From: Hypericum androsaemum
Lineage: Eukaryota; Streptophyta; Magnoliopsida; Malpighiales; Hypericaceae
Assembly (NCBI GenBank): GCA_963995505.1
Contig: OZ023187.1
Span: 10,937,176 to 11,001,175, forward strand
Direction of reading: 5' to 3'
Length of the DNA: 64,000 nucleotides
Of the stretch, positions 1 to 11,700 are shown piece by piece. The first letter of the stretch is position 1. The number at the start of each line of letters is the position of its first letter. The position numbers and the translations under genes are program-made. The notes under the pieces are model-generated. The model was not told where the DNA came from and made no database searches. It worked only from the letters and a program-made list of their open reading frames with translations.

Positions 1-130
1 TGTATAGATGACTTGGACAAAGTGGTGATCAGTCACTTCATCAAAATCTCGACTTTGGATTGGGTACGGAGTGAAGAAATTAATTTCGAATGGTTTGGAG
101 TGAAGGGGGACCACAGCGGCAAGCGCTTGT

Positions 131-346
131 ATGTGATAATGACAAGTACAGTTATGTGATAATGGCAAGTGCAGTTATGTGATAATGATATTTGTTTTTG
201 TGAAAATGCAAGTCCCTATTGAAGATAATGGCACGCATAGTTTTTTTTATTTTGGTCCCTCATTTTTTAGCATTTTTGCAAAAAGGTCATATTGACCTGT
301 GTAGTTATGTGATACTGGCATGCGTAGTTATGTGATAATGGCATCT
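131..346. repeat. Two short clusters of a 23 bp repeat
   Basis: A 23 bp unit with core TTATGTGATAATGGCA occurs about 2.5 times at 131-188 and twice at 301-346. The two clusters are separated by a T-rich block that is itself partly duplicated at 369-416. They lie in the retroelement leader. No function is evident. Confidence 0.7.
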
Positions 347-957
347 GTATCCGGCCTGTTTTTGTGCATGGCTTTTTTCATTTTGGTTCTTGTGTTTTAG
401 CGCATTTGCAAAAAAAGTGACCGCGTGTCTTCATTCCAAACGGTTCAGAATAGTGGCATTCCGTACCCAATCCAACCCCCAAAATCTCACCCAAGGAAGG
501 ATTTTCATATATATAAATATATACACTCAAATGGGCTCGTCAAAGGAATATATATATACAAACATGACCTCAATTCTCACCAAAATGTAGAGTAAATGTG
601 TTGTCATATCAATAATGTATCACATAAGTTCCTCACATAAGAATCTCAAACAACTTTTCCATTCATCACAACATCATGTTTAAACAAAAATAGATCTATG
701 TTGACACAGAAAAGATTAAGGAACAAACAAACGACACATATAGAAGGGACACAAAGATATGGGAAACCCATTGCAAAGAATATCCACTTAAACAAGTGAT
801 GCACTTAGTAGGGTAACACAAATACTTTCTAGATCCGGATAGAAAATAAAATGCATATGACAAACATAGAATAGCCATTAATGAATGAAGATCATGAAAT
901 GTCACGCATGGTTGTTCAGAGTCTTTCCCTAGTGAAGCAAATATCAATCGGCTATTA

Positions 958-1105
958 TATCCCACCGTTGGACCATATCGAGTATTGTATCCCCCCGTCG
1001 GGCCATATCAAGTATTGTATCCCCTCATCGGGCCATATCGGGTATTGTATCTCCCCGTCGGGCCATATCGGGCATTGTATCCCCCCCGTCGGACCATATC
1101 AATTG
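958..1105. repeat. Five-unit 30 bp tandem repeat in the retroelement leader
   Basis: Units start at 958, 988, 1018, 1048 and 1078; the last is 28 bp. Each reads TATCCCCCCGTCGGGCCATA followed by a TCGGGTATTG-like end, with a few substitutions. Because 30 is divisible by three, one plus-strand frame reads a ten-residue repeat, but there is no gene context. Minisatellites in LTR-element leaders are common. Confidence 0.85.
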
Positions 1106-1389
1106 CTTCACTAGGTAGCCCCCTGAATGTATGGTCTCATTGTTTTCACATTTATTTCAATTGAGCATTCCGAGTAATTTAATCCTCGAGATCACTACAA
1201 ATGTAAATCACAAATTTAACATCATCATGTTTCATAAAATAGTCCACAACAAAATGAACAAACAACCTACAGAATTCAAAGAACCGAAGGATTAGGAAGA
1301 TGATCAACAACAAGACATGACAAATCCTATGCTCCGTATCACAACATAACATACTCGACTACATAATTCAAATAAGACTCTAACCTAGA

Positions 1390-1401
1390 GCTCTGATACC
1401 A
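1390..1401 (-). other. Primer-binding site, initiator-Met tRNA type
   Basis: The plus strand reads GCTCTGATACCA, so the minus strand reads TGGTATCAGAGC. This is the sequence many plant LTR retrotransposons use to bind the 3' end of initiator methionine tRNA and prime reverse transcription. Four bases (1402-1405) separate it from the LTR terminus TGTCACGACCC at 1406, a normal spacing. It fixes the element's orientation: LTR to the right, coding part to the left, transcription right to left. Confidence 0.85.
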
Positions 1402-1405
1402 AGAC

Positions 1406-2616
1406 TGTCACGACCCGAACTCAGGTCGGTGACCGGCGCTAGACTTCGACTACTTTAATCACAAAAGAAATCTAGCCAGCCTCAAACGTATTCAAATTTT
1501 TTCTAAACATAAACTATTAGACTTAAAATTCTTATATTAAATATCGCTCTTCATCTTTAGATTAAAATACTAAATTTATTAAAAACTTATAATTCAAGCT
1601 TTTCCATATTAATACATATCCATATGTTTTTATCAATTATATATTCCCAAGATCAAATTAAACTATGTAACTACGGAGCTTCTAGATCAAAAAGCAAACT
1701 ACAAACTAGAGACCTCGATGCAAGTCCTGGAGAACAAAGTGGAGTTGGTACAATCAGAGTAGATCTCTAAACCAGTACAACCCGTGTACAAGTTCTTGCA
1801 AAACTGGTGGGGGTGTGTATTTTGGAACACTCAGTAAACAAATAAGATATTTAGCTACTCCGTGCACAAACATACCTAACATATGCATATGACTAACATG
1901 GCAATTAAATCATGTGGACATTTACATTATCATAAAGTCATACTTACCAGATGACCAAATATTAACATATAATCACAAAGGTACATAAACATGAGCAAAC
2001 TACGCAACGTCCCATTCTGTTACGCAATTTGACACACGAACACATAATTCCAAAACTAAATCACAAAATTGGACGAACGTTCGGCGGATCTAGAAAGTGT
2101 CACTTCCATACCGATATGAGGATACCATATCTCAAAGGTGCCATCATATATCAACCCCGCCGGCCAAACATATCATATCAGAATCCATTGTATCCTCAGA
2201 ATATGTGCACATATGCCAACATCTCCGGTTGGTCACGAGTAGATCTGCCTACCTACTAGTCGTCTAATAATGGAGCCATCCATATCATATAGTCCTTCAT
2301 ATCACACAAATTCATATGCTCCAAACGATTCAAATATTTTCAATGCCCACTCGGGGCCAAATTAATCAAATATTTATAAATCATAATCTCATGTCATAAT
2401 GATCATATAACAAATGCACAATATGCACGCAAAATACCATATTCATATATGACAAATAAATAGAGTGCGCCAAAGAAAGAACGAGTCACATATTATTTGT
2501 TTACCAATTTTGTTCGACGAATATCTGAATCGACAGTACATCTTCCGATGTAGAAATTTTATTCCACTTGGAATCGAATCAAATTGAGTTTAGTTATCTT
2601 GTAATTCTCCACCTTC
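1406..2616 (-). mobile_element. U5-side part of a 5' LTR, minus strand, truncated against the purine array
   Basis: On the minus strand the LTR ends ...GGGTCGTGACA at 1406, directly beside the primer-binding site. About 0.9 kb (1406-2311) is closely matched by 33115-34473 once the ndhD insert there is removed. More diverged matches in opposite orientation lie in the plus-strand LTR at 4204-6932: the terminal 40 bases, a block near 1470-1500, and the motif CCAACATCTCCGGTTGGTC at about 2217, which reappears reverse-complemented near 6160. The two are therefore related LTRs facing each other. Sequence from 2312 to 2616 is not found in the second copy. No LTR start is seen before the array begins at 2617, so the U3 side looks lost or replaced. 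Confidence 0.7.
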
Positions 2617-4203
2617 AAAAGGAAAGAAAAGGAAAGATAATGCAAGAAAAGAAAAGATAATGAAAGATAAGGCAAGAAAAGGCAAGAAAAGAAAAGGCGA
2701 GGATAAGGCAAGAAAAGGCAAGATAAGGAAAAAAAACGAAAGATAAGGCAAGAGAAGGCAAGAAAAGGAAAGAAAAAGTGAGAAAAGGAAAGAAAAGGCA
2801 AGAAAATGCAAGAAAAGGAAAGAAAAAGAAAAGGCAAAAAAAGTAAAGAAAAGGCAAGAAAAGAAAAGAAAATGCAAGAAAAGAAAAGAAAATGCAAGAA
2901 AAGGCAAGAAAATGAAAGAAAATGAAAGATAAAGCAAGAAAAGAAATAAAAAGGCATGAAAAAGTAAGAAAAGGTAAAAAAAAGGCAAGATAAGGATAGA
3001 AAATGCGAGAAAATGCACGAAGAGGCAAGAAAAGGCAAGAAAGGTAAGAAAATGTAAGATAAGGCAAAAAATTCAAGAAACTGAAAGATAAGGCAAGAAA
3101 AGGCAAGAAAAGCAAAGATTATGGAAGAAAAGGAAAGAAAATGAATGAAAAGGCAAGATAAGGTAAGAGAAGGCAAGATAATACAAGAAAAGTAAAGATA
3201 AGCCAAGAAAAGGAAAGAAAAAGACAAAGACAAGATAAGGGTAGAAAATTTAAGAAAAGGCAAGATAAGGCAAGAAAAGGCAAGAAAAGGCAAGAAAAGG
3301 TAAGAAAAGCAAGAAAAGGTTAGAAAAGGAAAGAAAAGGCAAGATAATGCAAGAAAAGGCAAGAAAATCAAAGAAAATGCAAGATAAGGCAAGAAAAGGC
3401 AAGAAAAGGAAAGAAAAGACAAGATAAGGCAAGAAAAGGCAAGAAAAACTATGAAAAGGAAAAAAAAGATAAGAGAAGGCAAGATAAGGCAAGATAAGTC
3501 TAGAAAATGTGAGAAGAGGCGAGAAGAGGCAAGAAAAGGCGGGAAAGTTCAAGGAAAAAGTAAGAAAAGGCAATGAAATGGCAAGAAAAGGAAAATAAGA
3601 TAAGAAAAGGCAAGATAAGGCAAGATAAGGGAAGATAAGGCAAGAAAAGGAAAGATAAGGTGAAATAAGGAAAGAAAAGGCAAGAAAATTCAAGAAAAGG
3701 CAAGATAAGGGATGATAAGGCAAGAAAAGGCAAGAAAAGGAAAGATAAGGCGAGAAAAGGTAAGAAAAGGCAAGAAACTTCAAGAAAAGGCAAGATAAGG
3801 TAAGAAAAGGCAAGAAAAGGAAAGATAAGGCAAGAAAAGGAAAGAAAAGGCAAGAAAAGGCAAGAAAAGGCAAGAAAATGCAAGAAAAGGGAAGATAAGG
3901 CAAGAAAAGGAAAGAAAAGGCATGGAAAGGCTTGAAAAAGGCAAGGAGTGGCAATAAAATGTTAGAAAAGGCAAGATAAGCAAGAAAAGACATGATAAGG
4001 CAAGATAAGGTAAGAAAAGAAAAAAAAAGGCAAGATAAGGCAAGATAATGCAAGGAAAAGGCAAGAAAGGGCAAAGAAAAGGTAAGAAAAGGCAAGAAAA
4101 TATAAGAAAAGGTAAGAAAAAGCAAGATAAGGCAAGAAAAGACAAGAAAAGGAAAGAAAAGGCAAGATAAGGCAAGAAAAGGAAAAAAGAAAGAAAGAAA
4201 AGG
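2617..4203. repeat. Purine-rich decamer satellite, segment 1
   Basis: An uninterrupted tract of 10 bp units related to GGCAAGAAAA, GGCAAGATAA and GGAAAGAAAA, with A and G on the plus strand. It begins abruptly after TCTCCACCTTC and ends where an LTR is inserted. It was once continuous with the array at 6933, since the LTR between them is flanked by the same five bases. Minus-strand frames of 127-350 codons here are low-complexity readings of the repeat. Confidence 0.95.
4199..4203. repeat. Target-site duplication, left copy (AAAGG)
   Basis: AAAGG immediately precedes the LTR start TGTGATACCC at 4204 and matches the five bases after the LTR end at 6932. Five bases is the usual LTR-retrotransposon target duplication. 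The host sequence is low in complexity, so a chance match is possible. Confidence 0.65.
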
Positions 4204-6932
4204 TGTGATACCCTCACCGTTCAACCAAATTTGGTACAACATAATAAGGTTGGTTTTAGAAGGGTTTAGGCATAGTTCGTAGTCGTGTGGTAAAATAGGC
4301 ATAGCTTTCTCATCCGGACCTCAAATTAGGTGATTTTAATTTGTGTGGATGCCTAACATCTAGATCTATTATTTTGTTCTTTGAGTTTTGTGATTTATGA
4401 AATAATCTGCCTAGAACAAAGTAAGAATTTAAGGTGATGTGATATAGGTCTTATTTCGTCAGTATTGGAAATATTTATAAAACTATTTGTTATGTGACTT
4501 TATTTAAGTTCACTTAAATTTTAAATTTTAAATTTACTATTCAATTTGATCATTAGCCATATTATGTTCGGTAAATTAAGCGATGTATATTTAGCTGTCC
4601 AGTGACAAGATTTGTAAATAGTTCTGAGACGGATTAAGAACTAGCTTGTAGGGTCGGATAAGGAAAAGAAAATAGTATGGTAAAAACGTGGCAACTCCTT
4701 GAAATACCACCAAAGCATAATTCTCTTTAAAATATAAGAGAACTTGGGTTAATTAGAACTTCACGTAAGCTCTATCCTGACCGAAGCAATTCAGAGATAT
4801 AAAAAAGGAGCTAGTGGTGGAATAAAACAAAAAAGATAAATCAAAAAATAAAGAAAAAAAGATAAGTAAACCAATATAGAGGAAAATAAATGGAGAAAGA
4901 AACGTGGCAAGTAATGAAGAGAAGGGAAAGTGACTATGTAATTGACACCAAGTAAAACTAAATAAGGAAAAGACAAGTCTAGAGGCGGTGAAACTTGATG
5001 GGAACAATATAAGTTGGTGAGTTCCATCCTTTTCATTTTTCACCGAAACATGAACCAAAAATAGAAACAAAAAAATAGAGGAAGATAAATTAGAGGAAAG
5101 AAGAACACATCAAAGGAAAAGAAACTGTGGGGAGGTAAGGGCTTATCTTTGTTAGTTAAAGCACATGAATTATTAGTAAGGGAAATTGGAATTTAACGTA
5201 TTGTAAACAAACATATGGTAAGTAAATTAAGTTGAAAATCTTAATCTTATAATTGAATAGAGTAAATATTTGAATATAGTCAATACCTAATTAAGGAATT
5301 GGTGAGTTAGATGAATTATTTAATTGGACGTAAAATACAGTAACGTTCGCTTGATTAAATGATATCTTACTTGAACATGGCCGTAACTACTTATGGTAGA
5401 TGGCATAATTGGACTACGACACAAGATAATTATTGAATAGCTGAGTTGGAATTAGTTTTAGTCACATATGATTTAAGTTAATTAGAAGATGGACAATATC
5501 CCTCATACAATGAACTCACGGCATGTAGTTAAATAGGAAGTTGACTAATTAAATTGGTCTGATTATTGACTACTTTGCTATGCTTAACAACTACTGTTGG
5601 AATTAAAAGAATAGGTAAGCAAGTTAGTCCAAAGAGGATGAAAAAAGAAAACATGAAACACGTAATAAACCAAGAACAATTAGAAAGAAATGAAGGTGAT
5701 ATATTTTGTATAATTGATAAGGATTAGATCAAGTATTTCTGGTGACAGAAAATGCAAATTAAGAAATAAAGTTTTACATTTCCTAAGACCTATTTACATG
5801 CTAAAGTGGGTGGTAATGATAGTGGTTAATTATTCTTTTGACTAGTTAACCGACGTTTGAATTCAAGTGCCATGAGTTGTAAAACGAAGCAAGGAGCTTC
5901 TCTTTGAATGGTTTGAGCAACCGTTATCTTGTAAGTAGATATTCTTTGTAACATGTATTTAGTTAACTAGACGTGGGCGATAGGCTTGATTTGGTGTACT
6001 TTTGAACGGTTCAAAATATGGTATTATGTTTGGTTTTGGTCTATTTGATATTTGACATTGCTTTTGGATTGTTTGTGAATGGCCAATATGTTTTGGTCTA
6101 TGTGAATTTTGGAATGTTTGGTACATTGTTTGTGTGATAGCGGACGATGAGGTCTACCCTCGACCAACCGGAGATGTTGGCATATGTGCACATATATCGA
6201 GGATACATTGGATATGTATACGAGTGACACTATCTAGACCTATCTGAAGTTCAACCGATTTGTGCTATGTGTTTGTAAAGGTCTATCTGAACTTCTGGTT
6301 ATGTTTGATATGTGATTACTTTGATAACGTTAATCGTCAAGTGGTCTTTTGTCATCATAGCCTTTTGTTAATATTTGGGTTTGATGGAGATGATTGGTTG
6401 GTTAAATACATGTTGCTTATAATATTTGCTTACTAAGTGTTTCAATCAACACTTATCCCTTACTTCAATCAACAGGTGAAGAGTTTTGAGTGGTGTTTGC
6501 ATCCGGAGAAGTTTTTCTATCCGAGTTTAGTCCGTTGTCTTCCATCTCGGACTACATTTGAAGGTCTCCAGATGGTCTTTGCCTTTTGTGATCTAGGTCG
6601 CTCCATTGTACATACTTGTTAGTCTTTTGACTTATGACCTTAGATTAATGTTAATATATAATATTTGTGTAAATTTGTGCTTATGTGTTAAAATGATGAA
6701 TTTGATGATATGATGTTGGAGATGTGTACTCCAACTTTAGAATTATGCCTACCAGGTTTTGGACACGATAAAATAGGTTTGTTTAAAGAAACAATGTTGT
6801 AAAAATAAATGTTTTAACTATTCTCATAATGAGACATATGAGTTATGTTTGAGGCTTGCTAGGTTATGATTTATTATATTAAGTTTGACATGATCTAGAG
6901 CCGGTCACCGACCACGAGTTTGGGTCGTGACA
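4204..6932 (+). mobile_element. Solo LTR of about 2.73 kb inserted in the satellite
   Basis: It starts TGTGATACCC and ends GGGTCGTGACA, giving TG...CA termini with an imperfect inverted repeat, and has AAAGG on both sides. No primer-binding site follows 6932; the satellite resumes at once. That is the structure left when the two LTRs of an element recombine. No retroelement protein domain is visible, and the short frames (for example 4753-5070 minus and 6437-6622 plus) have no recognisable product. The right two thirds (5145-6932) are repeated with high similarity at 38961-40722; the main difference is a gap of about 27 bases near 6520-6550. Bases 4204-5144 have no second copy here. Its U5 end is related to the minus-strand LTR at 1406. 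Confidence 0.75.
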
Positions 6933-6937
6933 AAAGG
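6933..6937. repeat. Target-site duplication, right copy (AAAGG)
   Basis: AAAGG follows the LTR terminus ...GTGACA at 6932 and matches 4199-4203. The same five bases also follow the duplicated LTR end at 40722. Confidence 0.65.
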
Positions 6938-8530
6938 CAAGACAATGCAAGAAAACGCAAGACAAGAAAAGCAAAGACAAGATAAGGCAAGAAAAAGAAA
7001 ACACAAGAAAAGGCAAGGAAAAGGCAAGAAAGGGCAAGAAAAGGCAAGAAAAGATAAGAAAATGCAAGAAAAGGCAAGATAAGGCAAGAAAATGTAAGGA
7101 AATGCAAGATAGGTCAAGGAAAAGGCAAGAAAAGCCAAGATAAGGCAAGAAAATGTAAGAAAATGAAAGAAAAAGAAAGATAAGGCAAGAAAAGGAAAGA
7201 AAAGGCAAGAAAAGGCAAGAAAAGGCAAGAAAAGGCAAGATAAGGCAAGGAAAAGGCAAGAAAGGGTAAGGAAAAGGCAAGAAAAGGTAAGAAAAGATAA
7301 GAAAATGCAAGATATAGCAAGAAAAGGCAAGAAAGAGAAAGAAAAAGAAAAAAAAGGCTAGATAATGCAAGGACAAGGTAAGAAAGGGCAAGGAAAGGCA
7401 AGATAAGGCAATGAAAGGGCAAGAAAAGGCAAGAAATGGCAAGATAAGGCAAGAAAAGGCAAAGCAAGGCTAGAAAATGTAAGAAAAGGCGAGAAGAGGC
7501 AAGAAAAGGCAAGAAAGAAAAAGAAAAAGTAAGAAAAAGCAAGAAAAAGGTAAGAAAGGGCAAGAAAGGGCAAGAAAAGGGAAGAAAAGGCAAGAAAAGG
7601 CAAGGAAAAGACAAGAAAGGGCAAGGAAATGGCAAGAAAGGGCAAGAAAAGATAAGAAAAGGCAAGATAAGGAAAGAAAATGAAAGAACATGCAAAATAA
7701 GGCAAGAAAAGGAAAAAAAAGGCAAGAAAAGGTAAGATAAAGCAAGAAAAGGCAAGAAAAGGAAAGATAAGGAAAGGAAAAGGCAAGAAAAGATAAGAAA
7801 AGGCAAGAAAAGGAAAGAAAAGGCAAGAAAAGGCAAGAAAAGGAAATGAAAGATAAGACAAGGAAAAGGAAAGAAAGGGCAAGGAAAAGGCTAGAAAATG
7901 CAAGATAAGATAAGAAAAGACAAGATAAAGCAAGAAAAAGGCAAGAAAGGGCAAGGAAAAGGTAAGAAAAGGCAAGAAAAGATAAGAAATGCCAAGAAAA
8001 GGCAAGATAAGGCAAGAAAAGGCTTGAAAAGGGCAAAAAAAAAGGCAATATAAGGCAAGAAAGGGCAAACAAAAGGCAGGAAAGGGCAAGTAAAAGGCAA
8101 GAAAGGGCATGTAAAAGGCAAGAAAGGGCAAGAACAAGGTAAGAAAAGGAAGATAAGGCAAGAAAGGTAAAGGAAAAGGCAAGAAAAGGCAACAAAATGC
8201 AAGATAAGACAAGAAATAGGTAGGTAAGGCTAGAAAATGCAAGAAAATACTAGAAGAGGCAAGAAAATGTAAGAAAGGGCAAAGAAAAAGGCAAGATAAG
8301 GTAAGAAAGAGCAAGATAAGGCAAAATAAGGGAAGAAAAGGCAAGAGAAGGCAAGAAAATGAAAGATAAGGCAAGGAAAATGCAAGAAAGGGCAAGGAAA
8401 AGGCAAGAAAAGATGAAACAAGGCAAGATATGGCAAGAAAAGGAAAGAACCGGAAAAATAAGGCAAGAAAAGGAAAAAAAGAAAGAAAAGGCAATATAAT
8501 GCAAGAAAAGGCAAGAAAAGACAAGGAAAA

Positions 8531-8770
8531 GGCAAGAAAAGGAAAGAGAAGATAATAAAAGGCAAGAAAAGGGAAGAAAAGGAATGAAAAAGAAAGAAAA
8601 GGTAAGAAAAGGAAATAAAAGGAAATAAAAGGCAAGATAAAGCAAGAAAAGGCAAGAAAAGGAAAGAGAAGATAATAAAAGGCAAGAAAAGGGAAGAAAA
8701 GGAATGAAAAAGAAAGAAAAGGTAAGAAAAGGAAATAAAAGGAAATAAAAGACAAGATAAAGCAAGAAAA
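8531..8770. repeat. 120 bp tandem duplication inside the satellite
   Basis: Bases 8531-8650 and 8651-8770 match at 119 of 120 positions by eye; the one difference is GGCAAGATAA versus GACAAGATAA near 8751. A partial third copy starts near 9051. The near identity against a much more variable background indicates a recent local duplication. Confidence 0.85.
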
Positions 8771-11700
8771 GGCCAGAAAAGGAAATAAAAGGCAAGAAAA
8801 GGCAAGATAGGGCAAGGAAAAGGCAAGAAAAGGCAAGAAAAGATAAGAAAATGCAAGAAAAGGAAAGATAGGGCAAGAAAAGGCAAAGAAATGTAAGATA
8901 AGGCAAGAAAAAGGCAAGAAAGGCAAGGAAAAGGCTAAAAAGGCAAGATAAGGCAAGAAAAGGTAAGCTAAGGCAAGAAAAGAAAAGAAAAGGTAAGATA
9001 AGGCAAGAAAAGGCAAGAAAAGACAAGGAAAAGGCAAGAAAAGGCAAGAAAAGGAAAGAGAAGATAATAAAAGGCAAGAAAAGGGAAGAAAAGGAATGAA
9101 AAAGAAAGAAAAGGTAAAATAATACAAGTAAAAGGCAAGAAAGGGCAAGGGAAAGGCAAGAAAAGGGTAAGGAAAAGGCAAGAAAGGGCAAGGAAAAAGC
9201 AAGAAAGGGCAAGGAAAAGGCAAGATAAGGCAATATAAGGCAAGAAAGGGATAAGGAAAAGGCAAGAAAAGATAAGAAAAGGAAAGAAGGGGAAAGGAAA
9301 AGGCAAGAAAGGGTAAGGAAAAGGCAAGGAAAGGCAAGATAAGGCAAGAAAGGGCAAAGAAAAGGCAAGATACAGTAAGAAAAGGCAAGATAAGGGAAGA
9401 AAAGGCAAGATAAGGCAAGAAAAGACAAGATAAGGCAAGAAAAGGCAAGATAAGGCAAGGAAAATGCAAGAAAGGGAAAGGAAAAGGCAAGAAAATTTAA
9501 GAAAAGGCAAGAAAAGAAAAGAACAGGCAAAATAAGGTAAGAAAAGGGAAAAAAGAAATAAAATGCAACATAATACAAGAAAAGAAAAGAACAGGCAAGA
9601 TAAAGCAAGAAAAGGCAAGATAAAGCAAGAAAAGGCAAGATAAGGCAAGATAAGGTAAGGTAAGGCAAGGAAAAAGCAAGTAATGGCAAGGAAAATTCAA
9701 GAAAATGCAAGAAAAGGAAAGAAAAGGTAAGGAAAAGGCAAGAAAAGGCAAGGAAAAGGCAAGAAAGGGCAAGGAAAAGGCAAGATAAGGCAAGATAAGG
9801 TAAGAAATGGAAAGAAAAGGCAAGGAAATGCAAGATAAGGCAAGGAAATGGAAAAAAAGGCTAGGAAAAGGCTAGAAAAGGCAAGATAAAGCAAGAAAAG
9901 GAAAGAAAAGTCAAGAAAAGGAAAGATAAGGCAAGGAAAAGACAAGAATGGTCTAGGAAAAGGAAAAAAAAGGAAAGAAAAGGCAAGAAAAGGAAAGAAA
10001 AGCCAATAAAAGGAAAGAAAAAGAAAGAAAAGGCAAGATATGGCAAGAAAAAGAAGAAAAGGCAAGATAATTCAAGGAAAAGGCAAGAAAGAGCAAAAGA
10101 AAGGCAAGAAAAGATAAGAAAAGGCAAGAAAAGATAAGAACAGGCAAGAAAAGACAAGATAAGGCAAGATAAGGCAAGGAAAAGGCAAGAAAATGCAAAG
10201 AAAAGGCAAAAAAAAGCAAGAAAAGATATAAAAAGGCAAGAAAAGGAAAGACAAAGAAAGAAAAGGCAGAATAATGCAAGGAAAAGGAAAGAAAAGCAAT
10301 AAAAGGCTTAAAAATGCAAGAAAATGCAAGAAAAGGCTAGAAAAGGCTAGAAAGGGCAAGAAAAGGAAAGAAAGGGCAAGGAAAAGGCAAGAAAGGGCAA
10401 GGAAAAGGCAAGAAAGCACAAGATAAGGCAATAAAGGGCAAAGAAAAGGCTAGGAAAAGGCAAGATAAGGCAAGAAAGGGAAAGGAAAAGGCAAGAAAAG
10501 ATAAGAAAAGGAAAGAAGGGGCAATGAAAAGGCAAGAAAGGGTAAGAAAAAGGCTAGGAAAGGCAAGATAAGGCAAGAAAGGGCAAAGAAAAGGCAAGAA
10601 AAGGCAATGCAAAGGCAAGATACTGTAAGAAAGGGTAAATATGGGAAGATAAGGCAAGGAAAATGCAAAAAAGGGAAAGGAAAAGGCAAGAAAAGATAAG
10701 AAAAGGCAAGATATGGCAAGAAAAGGAAAGAACATGCAAAATAAGGTAAGAAAAGGGAAAAAAAGAAAGAAAAGGCAAGATAATACAAGAAAAGGCAAGA
10801 AAAGAAAAGAAAAGGCAAGATAAAGCAAGAAAAGGCAAGATAAGGCAAGAAAAGGAAATAAAAGGCAAGATAAGGCAAGAAAAGGAAATAAAAGGCAAGT
10901 AATCGCATGGAAAAGGCAAGAAAATGCAAGAAAAGGAAAGAAAAGGTAAGGAAATGCAAGATAAGGCAAGGAAAAGGCAAGAAAGGGCAAGGAAAAGGCA
11001 AGATAAGGTAAAAAAAGGAAAGAAAAGGTAAGGAAATGCAAGATCAGGCAAGGAAATGGCAAGAAAGGGCCAGGAAAAGGCTTAAAAAGTTAAGATAAGG
11101 CAACAAAAGGCAAGAAATGTCAAGAAAAGGCAAGAAAGGGCTAGGAAAAGGGAAAATAAGGCAAGAAAAGCTAAGAAAAGGCAAGAAAAGGAAAGAAAAG
11201 GCAAGAAAAAGAAAGAAAAGGCAAGATAATGCAAGGAAAAGGCAAGAAATGGCAAATGAAAGACAAGAAAAGATAAGAAAAGGCAGGAACAGACAAGATA
11301 GGCAAGAAAAGACAAGATAAGGCAAGAAAAGACAAGATAGGGCAAGAAAATATAATAAAAGGCTTGAAAATGCAAGAAAATGCAGGATAAGGCTATAAAA
11401 TGCAAGAAAAGATGAGAAGAGGCAAGAAAAGGAAAGAAATGGCAAGGAAAAGGAAAGAAAGCACAAGAAAAAGTCAAGAAAAGGAAAGATAAGGCAGGAA
11501 AGGGCAAAGAAAAGGCAAGAAAGGGCAAGGAAAAGGCAAGATAAGGAAAGAAAAGGAAAAAATAGAAAGAAAAGGCAATATAATACAAGAAAAGGCAAGA
11601 AAAGAAAAGAAAATGTAAGATAAAGCAAGAAAAGGAAAGAAAAGGAAAGAAAAGGCATGAAAAGGCAAGATAGGGCAAGGAAAAGTGAAGAACGGGCAGG

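Larger units (their letters stand above)
1..1405 (-). mobile_element. Leader (5' internal) region of a minus-strand LTR retrotransposon, cut by the window edge
   Basis: The stretch lies just inside an LTR end: a tRNA-Met-type primer-binding site is at 1390-1401 on the minus strand and the LTR terminus is at 1406. Read on the minus strand it is therefore the untranslated leader between the 5' LTR and gag. No open frame in it resembles gag. It holds short tandem repeats (131-346 and 958-1105) and two related T-rich blocks at about 241-287 and 369-416. The 89-codon minus frame at 696-965 and the 77-codon plus frame at 881-1114 look fortuitous; the second mostly reads the 30 bp repeats. The element could be autonomous with its genes outside the window, or a non-autonomous derivative; the sequence does not decide. 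Confidence 0.65.

Noticed and set aside
2617..4203. Telomere-type repeat
   Set aside because: The unit is not TTTAGGG or a close variant, and the period is 10 bp.
6024..6230. A 68-codon minus-strand frame conserved at 39840-40046
   Set aside because: Conservation is explained by the LTR segmental duplication; the frame runs antisense through the LTR and has no domain.
1406..6932. A DNA transposon with long terminal inverted repeats (TGTCACGACCC ... GGGTCGTGACA)
   Set aside because: A tRNA-Met primer-binding site lies just outside 1406, showing that this is an LTR end. The right-hand element has its own TG...CA limits and AAAGG flanks. Two inverse LTRs explain the symmetry better.
7358..9490. 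A 710-codon minus-strand frame, and dozens of similar frames of 100-700 codons
   Set aside because: They have the same origin: no stops on a C/T-only strand. They overlap each other in several frames and follow array boundaries, not gene boundaries.
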